Shown: piece after piece, positions 49,670-59,800 of the stretch
How the letters are laid out: the number at the start of each line of letters is the position of its first letter
How positions within the stretch are numbered: position 1 is the first letter of the stretch
Origin: Hominiventricola aquisgranensis
GTDB lineage: Bacteria > Bacillota > Clostridia > Lachnospirales > Lachnospiraceae
NCBI RefSeq assembly: GCF_040096225.1
Contig: NZ_JBBMFC010000010.1
Coordinates: forward strand, 1-64,000
Direction of reading: 5' to 3'
Length of the DNA stretch: 64,000 nt
Made by a program: the position numbers and the translations under genes
Notes under the pieces: model-generated
The model's database searches: none
What the model was told of the DNA's origin: nothing
What the model saw: the letters and a program-made list of their open reading frames with translations, nothing else

Positions 49670-51368
49670 GGCAGTTATATCACTGATATTGTCCGCTGTG
49701 CTATTTACCATGCCTGCGGTAGCGTTTTCTGTAAATGGGAACTACGCAATCAGCGCTTTTGCCGAAGAAACAAAAGAAACCGAAGAATCCAAACCGGAGG
49801 AAAGTACGGAGCAGACACCCGGCGAAAGTGAAACTGATGTCAGTACGGAGGAAAATACAGAAAACAGTACCGAGGGAAGCACGGAAGAAACTACGGAGGG
49901 CAGCACGGAGGGAAGCACCGAAGGCGGCACCGAAGAGAATACAGAAGGCAGTACCGATGAAAGCACCGGGGATGGCACTGTATCGGGAAATGATAAACCG
50001 GAGCCGGTATGTAATTGCGAAGATCAATGCGGTGCGTATGAGTATGACAAAAACTGTCCCGTCTGCGTCACAGATTATAAGCTCTGTACCTATAAAAAAC
50101 CGAATGTGAGTATCAAAATCAGACAGCCGGAGGAGTGGCATAATGACATTGTTTCCGTTTCTTTCAGTGTAAAAGATACCGCAGATACGGGGAATTTTGA
50201 AATCGCAAAGATAGAGGCAAAGGTAGGGCAGAATGGAAGCTGGACAGATGTGACGGAGGAAAAGAAATTAAGGATTTCCGAGAACTGTACCGTGTATGTG
50301 CTTGTCACAGACCAGAAAGGCAATACCTATGAGAAGAACCGTGCCATAAAGTGCTTTGATACCGTAAAGCCGACCTTAAATGCGGCAGTCAGTGACGGGC
50401 TTTTAAGCATACAGGTACATGATACGGATTCCGGTGCAAAGGCGGTATATGTCAATGGATATGAGTTTACAGATCTGACGGGCGGTACGTTAAATATCCG
50501 CCTCCAGCAGTTTGACGCAGGGTATGAGTATTTTACCATTTCTGCAATGGACAATGCCGGAAATATGTCTGAGGTTTATAAAACGAAAAATCCGTACTAT
50601 AAAGACCCTGCCGATACCAGTGATGGGAATCCGGCGGAGCAGCTCCCGGAGAGTGCGACCCCGACGAAACCGGGGAGTGCTACGGGAACCGTGACGGAGC
50701 ATACCAAAACAGACAGTAACGGAAATACCACATCACAGACAAGTCCTGCCGAACAGAAAAAGCAGGCAATGAAAGAAGCTGCGGAGGCAGAAAGCGGGAA
50801 AACAGAAAGTACGGAAAAATCCGGTCAGGGCAAGGAGTTTTATACTATTCAGACCGCCACGGAGAAAGTTTTCTATCTGATTATTGACCGGGACGGAGAG
50901 GAAGAAATGGTATATTTTTTGACTGAGGTTACGGAAAATGACCTGTTAAATGCAACTTCCGATAACAGTGAAACCTTGCCGAAAAATTCCGCTGCGTTGG
51001 AATCTGCAATTCCGAATGGGGAGAGTGCATTGCCAAACAACAACGGAGAGCAGGCAGATACAGAGGGAAAGGAAACGGAAACAGAAAAAGGTACGGAAGG
51101 TGCAGAGAGTACGGGAAATACAGAGGAAACCGAACCGGAGCCGGAAGTGAAAGAAGCACCGAATCCGATGATTTCGTATGTGCTGATTGGTAGTCTTGCC
51201 TTAATCGTTATCGGAGCTGCTTATTATTTTAAGGTTGTCCGCAAGAAAAAAGAGGACTTTATCGAGGACGAAGATGAAGATGAGGAAGATAACGAGGAGT
51301 ATGAAAACGAAGATGAGGAATCGGAGGAAGATACGGAAGAAGATTTCTTTGACGAACAGGAGGAATAA
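49644..51368 (+). CDS. DUF4366 (CD1107-like) surface-exposed membrane protein
   Basis: 574 residues. Signal peptide to about residue 40, then a Glu/Ser/Thr/Gly repeat region (residues about 45-110; units such as ENTEGST and EGSTEGG). A short Cys cluster (VCNCEDQCGAY) and Ig-like segments follow, then another low-complexity stretch, one transmembrane helix near residue 515, and a very acidic cytoplasmic tail. This is the DUF4366/CD1107 architecture of CTn elements. A role in wall spanning or mating contact is inferred. Confidence 0.85.
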   Translation: MKNRKLSSKAVISLILSAVLFTMPAVAFSVNGNYAISAFAEETKETEESKPEESTEQTPGESETDVSTEENTENSTEGSTEETTEGSTEGSTEGGTEENTEGSTDESTGDGTVSGNDKPEPVCNCEDQCGAYEYDKNCPVCVTDYKLCTYKKPNVSIKIRQPEEWHNDIVSVSFSVKDTADTGNFEIAKIEAKVGQNGSWTDVTEEKKLRISENCTVYVLVTDQKGNTYEKNRAIKCFDTVKPTLNAAVSDGLLSIQVHDTDSGAKAVYVNGYEFTDLTGGTLNIRLQQFDAGYEYFTISAMDNAGNMSEVYKTKNPYYKDPADTSDGNPAEQLPESATPTKPGSATGTVTEHTKTDSNGNTTSQTSPAEQKKQAMKEAAEAESGKTESTEKSGQGKEFYTIQTATEKVFYLIIDRDGEEEMVYFLTEVTENDLLNATSDNSETLPKNSAALESAIPNGESALPNNNGEQADTEGKETETEKGTEGAESTGNTEETEPEPEVKEAPNPMISYVLIGSLALIVIGAAYYFKVVRKKKEDFIEDEDEDEEDNEEYENEDEESEEDTEEDFFDEQEE

Positions 51369-51371
51369 GGT

Positions 51372-53471
51372 ATGCAGTTGGTGGTTACAGAGAAGCCCAG
51401 CGTAGCACAGGCAATTTCCCATGTGATCGGGGCGAAAGAGAGAAAAGACGGTTACATGGAGGGAAACGGATTTCTCGTTTCATGGTGTGTAGGACATCTG
51501 GTAGAGCTGGCACAGCCGGAGATGTATTCAGAAGCATGGAAAAAATGGAGCTATGAGAGCCTGCCCATGATACCGGAGCAGTGGCAGCATGAAGTGAAAA
51601 AGGAAACAGCAACGCAGTATAAAATCTTGAAAAATCTGATGCACGATACAAGAGTTGAAAGTGTGGTGTGTGCCACCGATGCCGGACGGGAGGGAGAACT
51701 TATCTTCCGTCTGGTATATGAACAGGCAGGCTGCCGGAAACCAATGAAACGCCTGTGGATTTCATCAATGGAGGAGAGTGCAATCCGTGACGGGTTTGAA
51801 AACTTAAAGCCGGGAAGCGATTATGACAGCCTGTACCAGTCTGCACTTTGCAGACAGCAGGCAGACTGGCTGGTGGGATTAAATGGTACGAGATTATTTA
51901 CTGTACTGTATGGCGGAAAGGTATTAAAGGTGGGCAGAGTACAGACGCCCACCCTTGCCATGCTGGTAGACCGTGAAGTGAAGATTATGAATTTTGAAAA
52001 AGAGCAGTATTACATGGCTCATATTCTGATGGATGGGATAGATGCCATGACAGAACGGATTGACGATAAGGCAAGGGCAGAAAGTATTGCTGCAGCGTGT
52101 GAAAGTCAGAGTGGAGTGGTTCGTTCCGTTATAAAGGAAAATAAAAGCGTTGCACCACCAAAACTTTATGACCTTACCACGCTTCAGCGGGATGCCAACC
52201 GTATCTTTGGTTTTACTGCAAAGCAGACATTGGAGTACACCCAGAGCCTTTATGAGAAAAAGCTGGTCACTTATCCGAGAACGGACAGCCAGTATTTATC
52301 CGATGATATGGAAGAAACTGCAAAAGCGGTAATCGGGGCAGTTTATCAGGCGATTCTCTTTGAGGAACAGACCGGAGCAGAGCCGGATATAAAAAGAGTG
52401 TTGAACAGTAAAAAAGTGACCGACCACCATGCAATTATTCCCACCATAGAAATTACAAAGACAGACCTTTCCGCTGTGCCGGAGGGAGAAATGAAAATCT
52501 TATCCCTTGTCGCTAATCGTCTGTTATGTGCAACCGGGAAAAAGCAGTTGTATGAAACGGTAAAAGCAGAGTTTTCCTGCGGTGGTTACAGCTTTCATGT
52601 ATCCGGAAAAACGGTTCTGCAGAACGGGTGGAAAGAATTTGAAGCAGCATTGAAACGTACCTACCGGGTAGAAAAAACAGATGAGGATAAGGAAGAGAAG
52701 AAACTGCCGGAGCTTTCTGAAGGCATGACGTTTCCAGTTATCCAGACAAAGGTAACAGAGCATTTCACGCAGCCTCCCAAACATTTTACCGAGGACAGCC
52801 TGCTTTCTGCGATGGAACGTGCCGGAGCAGAGGATATGGGCGATGAGGTGGAACGCAAAGGACTTGGCACACCTGCCACCAGAGCTGACATTATTGAAAA
52901 GCTGGTCAAAGACGGTTTTGTGAAACGGGAGAAAAAGCAGATGCTTCCCACCGAGGACGGGATGAAGCTCATTACTGTTCTGCCGGATATGGTAAAATCC
53001 CCGAAGCTTACAGCAGATTGGGAGAATACGCTGACTTTGGTTGAAAAAGGCGAATACACCATGCAGGAGTTCATGGATGGCATTGAAGATATGGTGCGGG
53101 AGCTGGTGCAAACCTACCACAGTATCAGTGACGATCAGAAGTCTTTGTTTGGAACGATGCAGGAAGTGCTTGGAAAATGCCCGAAATGCGGCAGCGATGT
53201 AGTAAAAGGAAAATTCGGTGCTTACTGCAAACAAAAATGCGGCATGAATGTGGGTAGGGCAATGGGAGCAACGTTTTCCGATACACAGATGAAAAGTCTG
53301 CTTGAAGGGAAAAAGACCCTTGTGAGAGGATTAAAAGGGAAAAAGGGAAGCTACGATGCGTACCTGATTCCGGAGGGAATTGAGGATTATTCTTATATCA
53401 AAGACGGAAAGGAAATCAAAGGTTCGCAGTACAAATTCAAGATGGAATTTCCACCGAGAAAAAGCAAGTGA
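51372..53471 (+). CDS. topB: DNA topoisomerase III
   Basis: 699 residues. TOPRIM domain: VVTEKPSVAQAISHVIG with the catalytic Glu at the start and DAGREGELIFRLVY for the acidic pair. The active-site tyrosine lies in LVTYPRTDSQYLSDD (near residue 300). A C-terminal zinc-binding motif (CPKCGSDVV ... CKQKCG) completes the type IA enzyme. ICE-encoded TopB enzymes are thought to resolve intermediates in conjugative DNA processing. Starts 3 bp after the DUF4366 stop. Confidence 0.93.
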   Translation: MQLVVTEKPSVAQAISHVIGAKERKDGYMEGNGFLVSWCVGHLVELAQPEMYSEAWKKWSYESLPMIPEQWQHEVKKETATQYKILKNLMHDTRVESVVCATDAGREGELIFRLVYEQAGCRKPMKRLWISSMEESAIRDGFENLKPGSDYDSLYQSALCRQQADWLVGLNGTRLFTVLYGGKVLKVGRVQTPTLAMLVDREVKIMNFEKEQYYMAHILMDGIDAMTERIDDKARAESIAAACESQSGVVRSVIKENKSVAPPKLYDLTTLQRDANRIFGFTAKQTLEYTQSLYEKKLVTYPRTDSQYLSDDMEETAKAVIGAVYQAILFEEQTGAEPDIKRVLNSKKVTDHHAIIPTIEITKTDLSAVPEGEMKILSLVANRLLCATGKKQLYETVKAEFSCGGYSFHVSGKTVLQNGWKEFEAALKRTYRVEKTDEDKEEKKLPELSEGMTFPVIQTKVTEHFTQPPKHFTEDSLLSAMERAGAEDMGDEVERKGLGTPATRADIIEKLVKDGFVKREKKQMLPTEDGMKLITVLPDMVKSPKLTADWENTLTLVEKGEYTMQEFMDGIEDMVRELVQTYHSISDDQKSLFGTMQEVLGKCPKCGSDVVKGKFGAYCKQKCGMNVGRAMGATFSDTQMKSLLEGKKTLVRGLKGKKGSYDAYLIPEGIEDYSYIKDGKEIKGSQYKFKMEFPPRKSK

Positions 53472-53486
53472 AAAGGAGACAGAAAA

Positions 53487-53849
53487 ATGAATACAGAAAT
53501 GAAAAAGACCGTTGTTTACAGCACCGGAGATAAAATTTTAAACATTATGAAAGAGCAGGATATGGATATTCCAGAACTTTCTTTGCGGTGCGGTGTCAGG
53601 GAAGATGTATTGATGGATATTCTGGCAGGTATCCGGGAAGCAGATATAAGTACGCTCTGCAAAATTGCAGACGGACTGGAGATTTGTGTACGGGAGCTTT
53701 GCCCTGATGAAGAAAGCTATGTCGTTCCGGTGGAAAAAGATATCCTTGCAAAGCTCATTGTGATCAGCGAGCTGAAGGAGATGGAATTGGAGGAGCTGAT
53801 TGGCACAATTCTGGAAAACGGTATCGAAGAACACGGTTTTTATGAATAA
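53487..53849 (+). CDS. Helix-turn-helix protein with acidic C-terminus
   Basis: 120 residues. MNTEMKKTVVYSTGDKILNI leads into an XRE-like fold (IPELSLRCGVREDVLMDILAG, then ISTLCKIADGLEICVRELC). The C-terminal 40 residues are acidic and helical. AAAGGAG precedes the ATG. It lies between topB and the giant helicase gene and may regulate this segment. Confidence 0.65.
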   Translation: MNTEMKKTVVYSTGDKILNIMKEQDMDIPELSLRCGVREDVLMDILAGIREADISTLCKIADGLEICVRELCPDEESYVVPVEKDILAKLIVISELKEMELEELIGTILENGIEEHGFYE

Positions 53850-53891
53850 GGCGGCGGGGGTTATCCCCTCCGTCATTTTGGAGGAATGCTT

Positions 53892-56800
53892 ATGGTAACA
53901 AAATATCAGATGATTTCCTATCTGGCGGAGGATACCGCAAAAGAGATAGCGAAAAACGGGCAGGAGTGGACAAGGTATCTGACTACCGCTGCAAGGCTTT
54001 ATAAATATCCGTTCAATGAACAGATACTTATTTTTGCACAACGACCGGATGCAACAGCCTGTGCGTCCCTTGAACTATGGAATGAGAAGATGAATTGCTG
54101 GGTAAACCGTGGAGCAAAGGGAATTGCCCTGCTGGATACGGAAAATTCCTATACAAGATTGAAATATGTTTTCGATGTGTCCGACGTACATAAGGCAAGG
54201 CGGATAGGACGTGATCCGAATTTGTGGGAGTTGCGTGAGGAGCATAAAGAAACAGTCCTGGCACAGCTTGAAAAGACATACGGAGAAACGGATAAAAACA
54301 GCTCCTTTGAACAGCGGATAATGGAAATATCCAATCGGATTGCTTTGGATTATTATGAAGAACTTCTGCCGGAAATCGAATATGTGAAAGAGGGCAGCTT
54401 TTTAGAGGAACTGGACGAGTTAAATGTAGGTGTCAGGCTTCGTGATACGCTTTCTTCCAGTATTGCTTACACCATACTGTCACGATGCGGTGCAGATATG
54501 GAACTGTGGAAAGACGAGCAGGGATTTGAATATATCAGCGACTTTAATACGATGAAAACCCTGTCTGTTGTTGGTACAGCCACCACAGATATGTGCAAGC
54601 CGCTTTTAATGGAGATAGGCAGAACCATAGGAGCGTATGACCGCCAGATTGCCCGCAGGAAGGCACAGGAAAAAGCTAATGCAGGACGCACACAAACTTC
54701 TTTGGAAAATACGGAGAAAGTGCTTGCAAATGAAGCAGATACAGACTATAATGCTTTAAAGCGTGAAAGCGAAAAGGAGCTACAAAACAATCAGGAGATA
54801 GAAATACAGAGCAAAAAGGAGGATGCGGCACATGAAACTGACATACGAAAAGAACGGGGATTATCTGATTCCGAACCTGACAGCGAACGAGGAACCGGAG
54901 GGAACGCTGACGAAGTACGGTATGATGCGGAAGAACTTCTTACAGGAACACCGGAAAGGGATTTATCAGGGCATGATACTGGCGGGCGAGCTGAAAGCAC
55001 ACTGTCTGGAGATACAGGAGCAGGCAGAGCAGAGAATGGAAGCCCTGAGCGAACAGATGGCGAAAGCAGAGGGAGTGAACGAGGAACTGAAAGCAGCCGA
55101 TCAGATGAAGTGGGTAGCGAAGATGAACAACATCAGACATTCAGCGGAGGAGATCGTGCTGACGGAACTGATTTACAGTTAGAAAATGACATACAGGAAG
55201 AAGAAATACCAGAACCGGATAGTGGAGAACATTCATTATCCGGTTCTTTTTTTCCGAAGCTGTCTGAAACAGAGCAGGGGGAGGACTTACAGCGTGGTAT
55301 TTTATGCAGTGATGAGTTCCTGAAGCATAAAAGACCGGAAATAGCTGGGTATTTTCAGATAGAGCAGGATGCAAAGATTCAGGCGGATTATCTGAGAAAT
55401 TCGTTCCGCATGGAAGAATACACCGAGTTCAATATCGGGGAAATGCGGGGCGGCTACCGTGCCGATGAGGACGGTATTACCTTATGGAAAGGCAATTATC
55501 TGACCCGTGAAGCGGAAAGCAGGCTGTCATGGGAGGAAGCACGTTTTCTTGTCAATTCCTATATGGAGGACGGAGTATATCTTCTTCCAGGAGAAACCGC
55601 AGAGCGGATTGAAACAGCGGGAATGTACCAGCAGCTTGACTTATTTTCCATGTTTACGGAGCAGGCTGGCAATCTTGCCATGAAACAGGCGGAAACAGTG
55701 ACACCGATACGGTCAGAAACAAAGATACCGCCGGAGCAGATAGCGGATATTCTGCGGAGCGGCGGAGGCAGGGATAACAGCAGAAAGCGTATCTACACCA
55801 AATATCAGCAGGGAAAGACACCGGAGGAGATGGCTGCTTTCTTACAGAAAGAGTATGGAACAACCGGAAAGGGCTTTGAATTTGACGGAAAGCAGTTAGC
55901 GGTATGGTTCAATGAGGATGGGATGCGTGTCGGATATGGCACATCGACAGAGCGTCCGGTGCTTCAGATGAACTGGCAGGAGGTGGAAGCAAAAATCCGC
56001 TCACAGGTAGTAAACGGTACCTATATGGGAGCAAATGAAGCTTATCTGACTGACGAAGCAGAACGTGACCGGATTGCAGGGCATCTCTTTTTCTTTTTCC
56101 GGGATGGCATGGGAGAACTGCCGGAGGAGCTTGGGCTAAAAGCAGGAAATTATCCGGAGGCTCATGCAAGAATGATAGAATACCTTTCTACAAAAGAAGG
56201 AGTTGAGCTTGTGGCTTCCCACATGGATCAGGCACTTCATCAGCTTGAAACCGGAGAGAAAAAGCTACGTTTCCGTTCAGTTATGCCAAAAGAGGAGCTG
56301 CGGGAGGAACTTGACAATCTGCTGATAGAAAAACAAATCTTTCCAACCGCAGACCATGTGGAAATAAAGAGGGAGGATTTTATTACTCAGGACGAGATAG
56401 ACCATAATCTTGGCAGGGGAAGTGGATATTCACATGGTTCTTTCCGCATCTATGATTATTTTCAGGAAAAGCATGACAGCAAAGAAGCAGCGGAATTTCT
56501 GAAAAAAGAATATGGCATTGGAGGCGGCTCTCATGCACTTGCCGGAGCAGACCATAGCTGGCAAGACCACAACTTTAAAGGGATTGAATTAAAAAAGGGA
56601 AATATCTGCGAACCTTATGCGAAAGTGCTGCTGTCTTGGAAAGTAGTCGAAAAGCGTATCCGAAAGCTGGTGGCGGAAGATAAGTATTTATCTCCGGCAG
56701 GGAAAGAAGCCTATGCCCGGTACAAAGAGGAAGAAGCACAGAAAGCGCTGGAAAAAGCACAGGCGGTAATAGAACGGAAAACGAAGGTTGCCTGTAAAGA

Positions 56801-59800
56801 AGCCATTGAACGGACGATTTCGGAAAAATTTGACGGGTATCGTCTGCCGAAAGATACACCGGATGAAGTAATCCGAAAATATGGTAGCGAGCGTGTCAGC
56901 TATGTACTTGCCAATACTGTCATGCACCTGACGCACGATGGCAGATTTTCTCCCGACAATAAGGCATGGGCAAAAGAAATAGAACCGTATGCCAAGTATG
57001 AGAACCGTGATTTGATTGTTTCTTCCCATCCGGCGGTCTTAAATGGATTTATCAATCAGACAAGACGGTATATGGAGCAGGAAAAGGAGATTGCGGCACA
57101 GCAGATTACCATTGACGGGCAGTTGTGTTTAAAGATTGATGAATGGAAGTCGGAAGAAAATAACTATGTGCTTGGAAATTCCATGCAGGACAATGCGTTC
57201 TTTTACGTACTCATAAACGAAAATGTCCATTTTGAATATGATTACAAACCGAGCAGGGAAGAAATTGAAAACGATTATTTGAATCTCATTGCAATGGAAG
57301 ATATAGACCGACACGAAGCGGAGGTATTTTCACGCATTGAAGGAACGGAAGATGTAGCGGAAACAGAATCACGATTCTCAGTTGAGGAAACCAGCGATGC
57401 CTTTGAGCCGGGACAGGATTTTGCAGTATGGGATCATGGCAGGGAAGATTATTATATAAAAGAGGACGGTACAATTCCCACCTTTGAAACAAAAGAGGAA
57501 GCGGAACACTATCTGCAAAGCATGGAACCGGACACTTCTGGACACGATGTCCAAAAGTCAGTGGAAGAACCTGCCATAGAAAAGCCTGTGAAGCAGCCTG
57601 CACCAAAGATTGATAAATCCAATGCGGTCAATTTCCACATTACAGACGATGCGTTAGGAGCAGGCAGTGCGAAAGAGAAATTCCGACGAAATATAGAAGC
57701 AATCCGTACTTTGGAAAAGGTGGAGAGCGAGAACCGTATCGCCACACGGTCGGAACAGCAGATTTTATCACAGTATGTTGGCTGGGGCGGGCTTGCCGAT
57801 GCCTTTGATGAAAGCAAATCTGCATGGGCGGGAGAATATCAGCAGTTAAAGGAATTGTTATCGTCGCAGGAGTACGCTTCTGCAAGGGAAAGCACCTTAA
57901 ATGCCCACTATACCAGTCCTGCCATTATCCGCAGTATTTATGATACCTTAGACCGTATGGGATTTGAAAAGGGGAATGTATTAGAGCCTGCAATGGGTAT
58001 CGGAAATTTCTTCGGAATGCTGCCGGAGAAGATGCAGGAAAGCCGACTTTATGGTGTGGAGCTGGATGGTATTACGGGCAGGATTGCAAGACAGCTCTAT
58101 CCGAAAGCGGATATTAAAATATCCGGTTTTGAAAAAACAGACTATCCGAATGATTTTTTTGATGTAGCAGTCGGCAACGTGCCATTCGGACAGTATAAGG
58201 TAGCGGATAAACAATATGATAAAAATAATTTCCTGATTCATGATTATTTCTTTGCAAAGACATTAGATAAAGTCCGTCCCGGCGGTGTGGTTGCTTTTGT
58301 TACCAGTAAGGGAACAATGGATAAAAAAAGTCCGGAGGTCAGAAAGTATCTGGCTCAGCGAGCGGAGCTTATGGGGGCGGTCAGACTTCCGAATACAGCA
58401 TTTAAGGAAAATGCAGGGACAGAAGTCACTTCGGATATTTTGTTTTTTAAGAAGCGTGACCGTGTGATGGACATAGAACCGGATTGGGTACATTTATCAG
58501 AAGATGCAAACGGTATCGCCATGAATACCTACTTTGCGGAACACCCGGAAATGATTGTTGGGAAGATGGAAATGGTCAGCGGTCCCTATGGCATGGAAAG
58601 CACCTGCCAACCGGATGCCACAAGACCGTTTGCAGAGCAGTTAATGGATGCGGTCAGCCGGATTGACGGGGAAATCGAAGCAGTGGAGACGGACGAGCTT
58701 GCGGATGAGCTGGCAGATGCCACCATTCCGGCAGACCCGGACGTAAAGAATTACAGCTACACACTGGTGGAAGATAAGGTATATTACCGTGAAAATTCCA
58801 TTATGAAGCCTGTGGATATGTCAGAATCCATGCAGGAACGCATAAAAGGCATGGTAGGAATCCGAAACTGTACGCAAGAGCTTATCAATTTGCAGTTGGA
58901 AGAATATCCGGATACTGTGATTAAGGAAAAGCAGAAAGAATTGAATACCCTTTATGATACGTTCAGCAGAAAATACGGTTTAATCAATTCCCAGACCAAC
59001 AAAAGAGCCTTTAATCAGGACAGCAGCTATTGTCTGTTATGTTCTCTGGAAAAGCTGGATGACGAGGGAAATTTCAAAGGCAAAGCGGATATGTTCACGA
59101 AACGTACCATTAAGAAAGCGGAAGTGGTTACAAGCGTGGATACAGCAACGGAAGCTCTGGCAGTATCTTTATCAGAAAAAGCAAAAGTTGACCTTTCTTA
59201 TATGGCGGAGCTGACCGGAAAAGAGATTGATACAATCAAAGAAGAACTGACGGGCATTATCTTTCAGAATCCGGTCACAGACAGGTGGGAAGCAGCGGAC
59301 GAGTATTTAAGCGGCAATGTCCGGGATAAGTTGCAAACAGCGAAGATTTACGCCGAAAACCACCCGGAATACAACATAAATGTGCAGGCACTTACAAAGG
59401 TGCAGCCCACAGAACTGGATGCCAGCGAGATTGAGGTGCGTATCGGTGCCACATGGGTTGAACCGAAATATATTGAAGATTTCATGCGTGATGTTTTTGA
59501 AACACCGCAGCATCTCTTCAACCGGAATACAATGGGGATTCAGTATTCCGATGTGACAGGACAGTGGAATGTAAAAGGAAAAAGTGCGGATTACGGAAAC
59601 AGTCTTGTAAATATGACTTATGGTACAAACCGGAGAAATGCTTATCAGATTTTAGAGGATTCTCTGAATTTAAAGGACAGCCGGGTGTACGATACCGTGA
59701 TAGAGGACGGAAAGGAAACGAGAGTCCTGAATAAAAAGGAAACCATGATTGCCAGTCAGAAACAGGAGGCAGTCCGGGAAGCCTTTAAGAACTGGGTATT

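Noticed and set aside
49850..49990. Regular short repeats resembling a CRISPR array
   Set aside because: These are codon-level Glu/Ser/Thr/Gly repeats in the DUF4366 protein; there are no spacers or conserved repeats of CRISPR length, and no cas genes.
49644..51368. LPXTG-type surface anchor for the DUF4366 protein
   Set aside because: No LPXTG motif is present; the C-terminal helix is followed by a long acidic cytoplasmic tail, so it is a membrane anchor.
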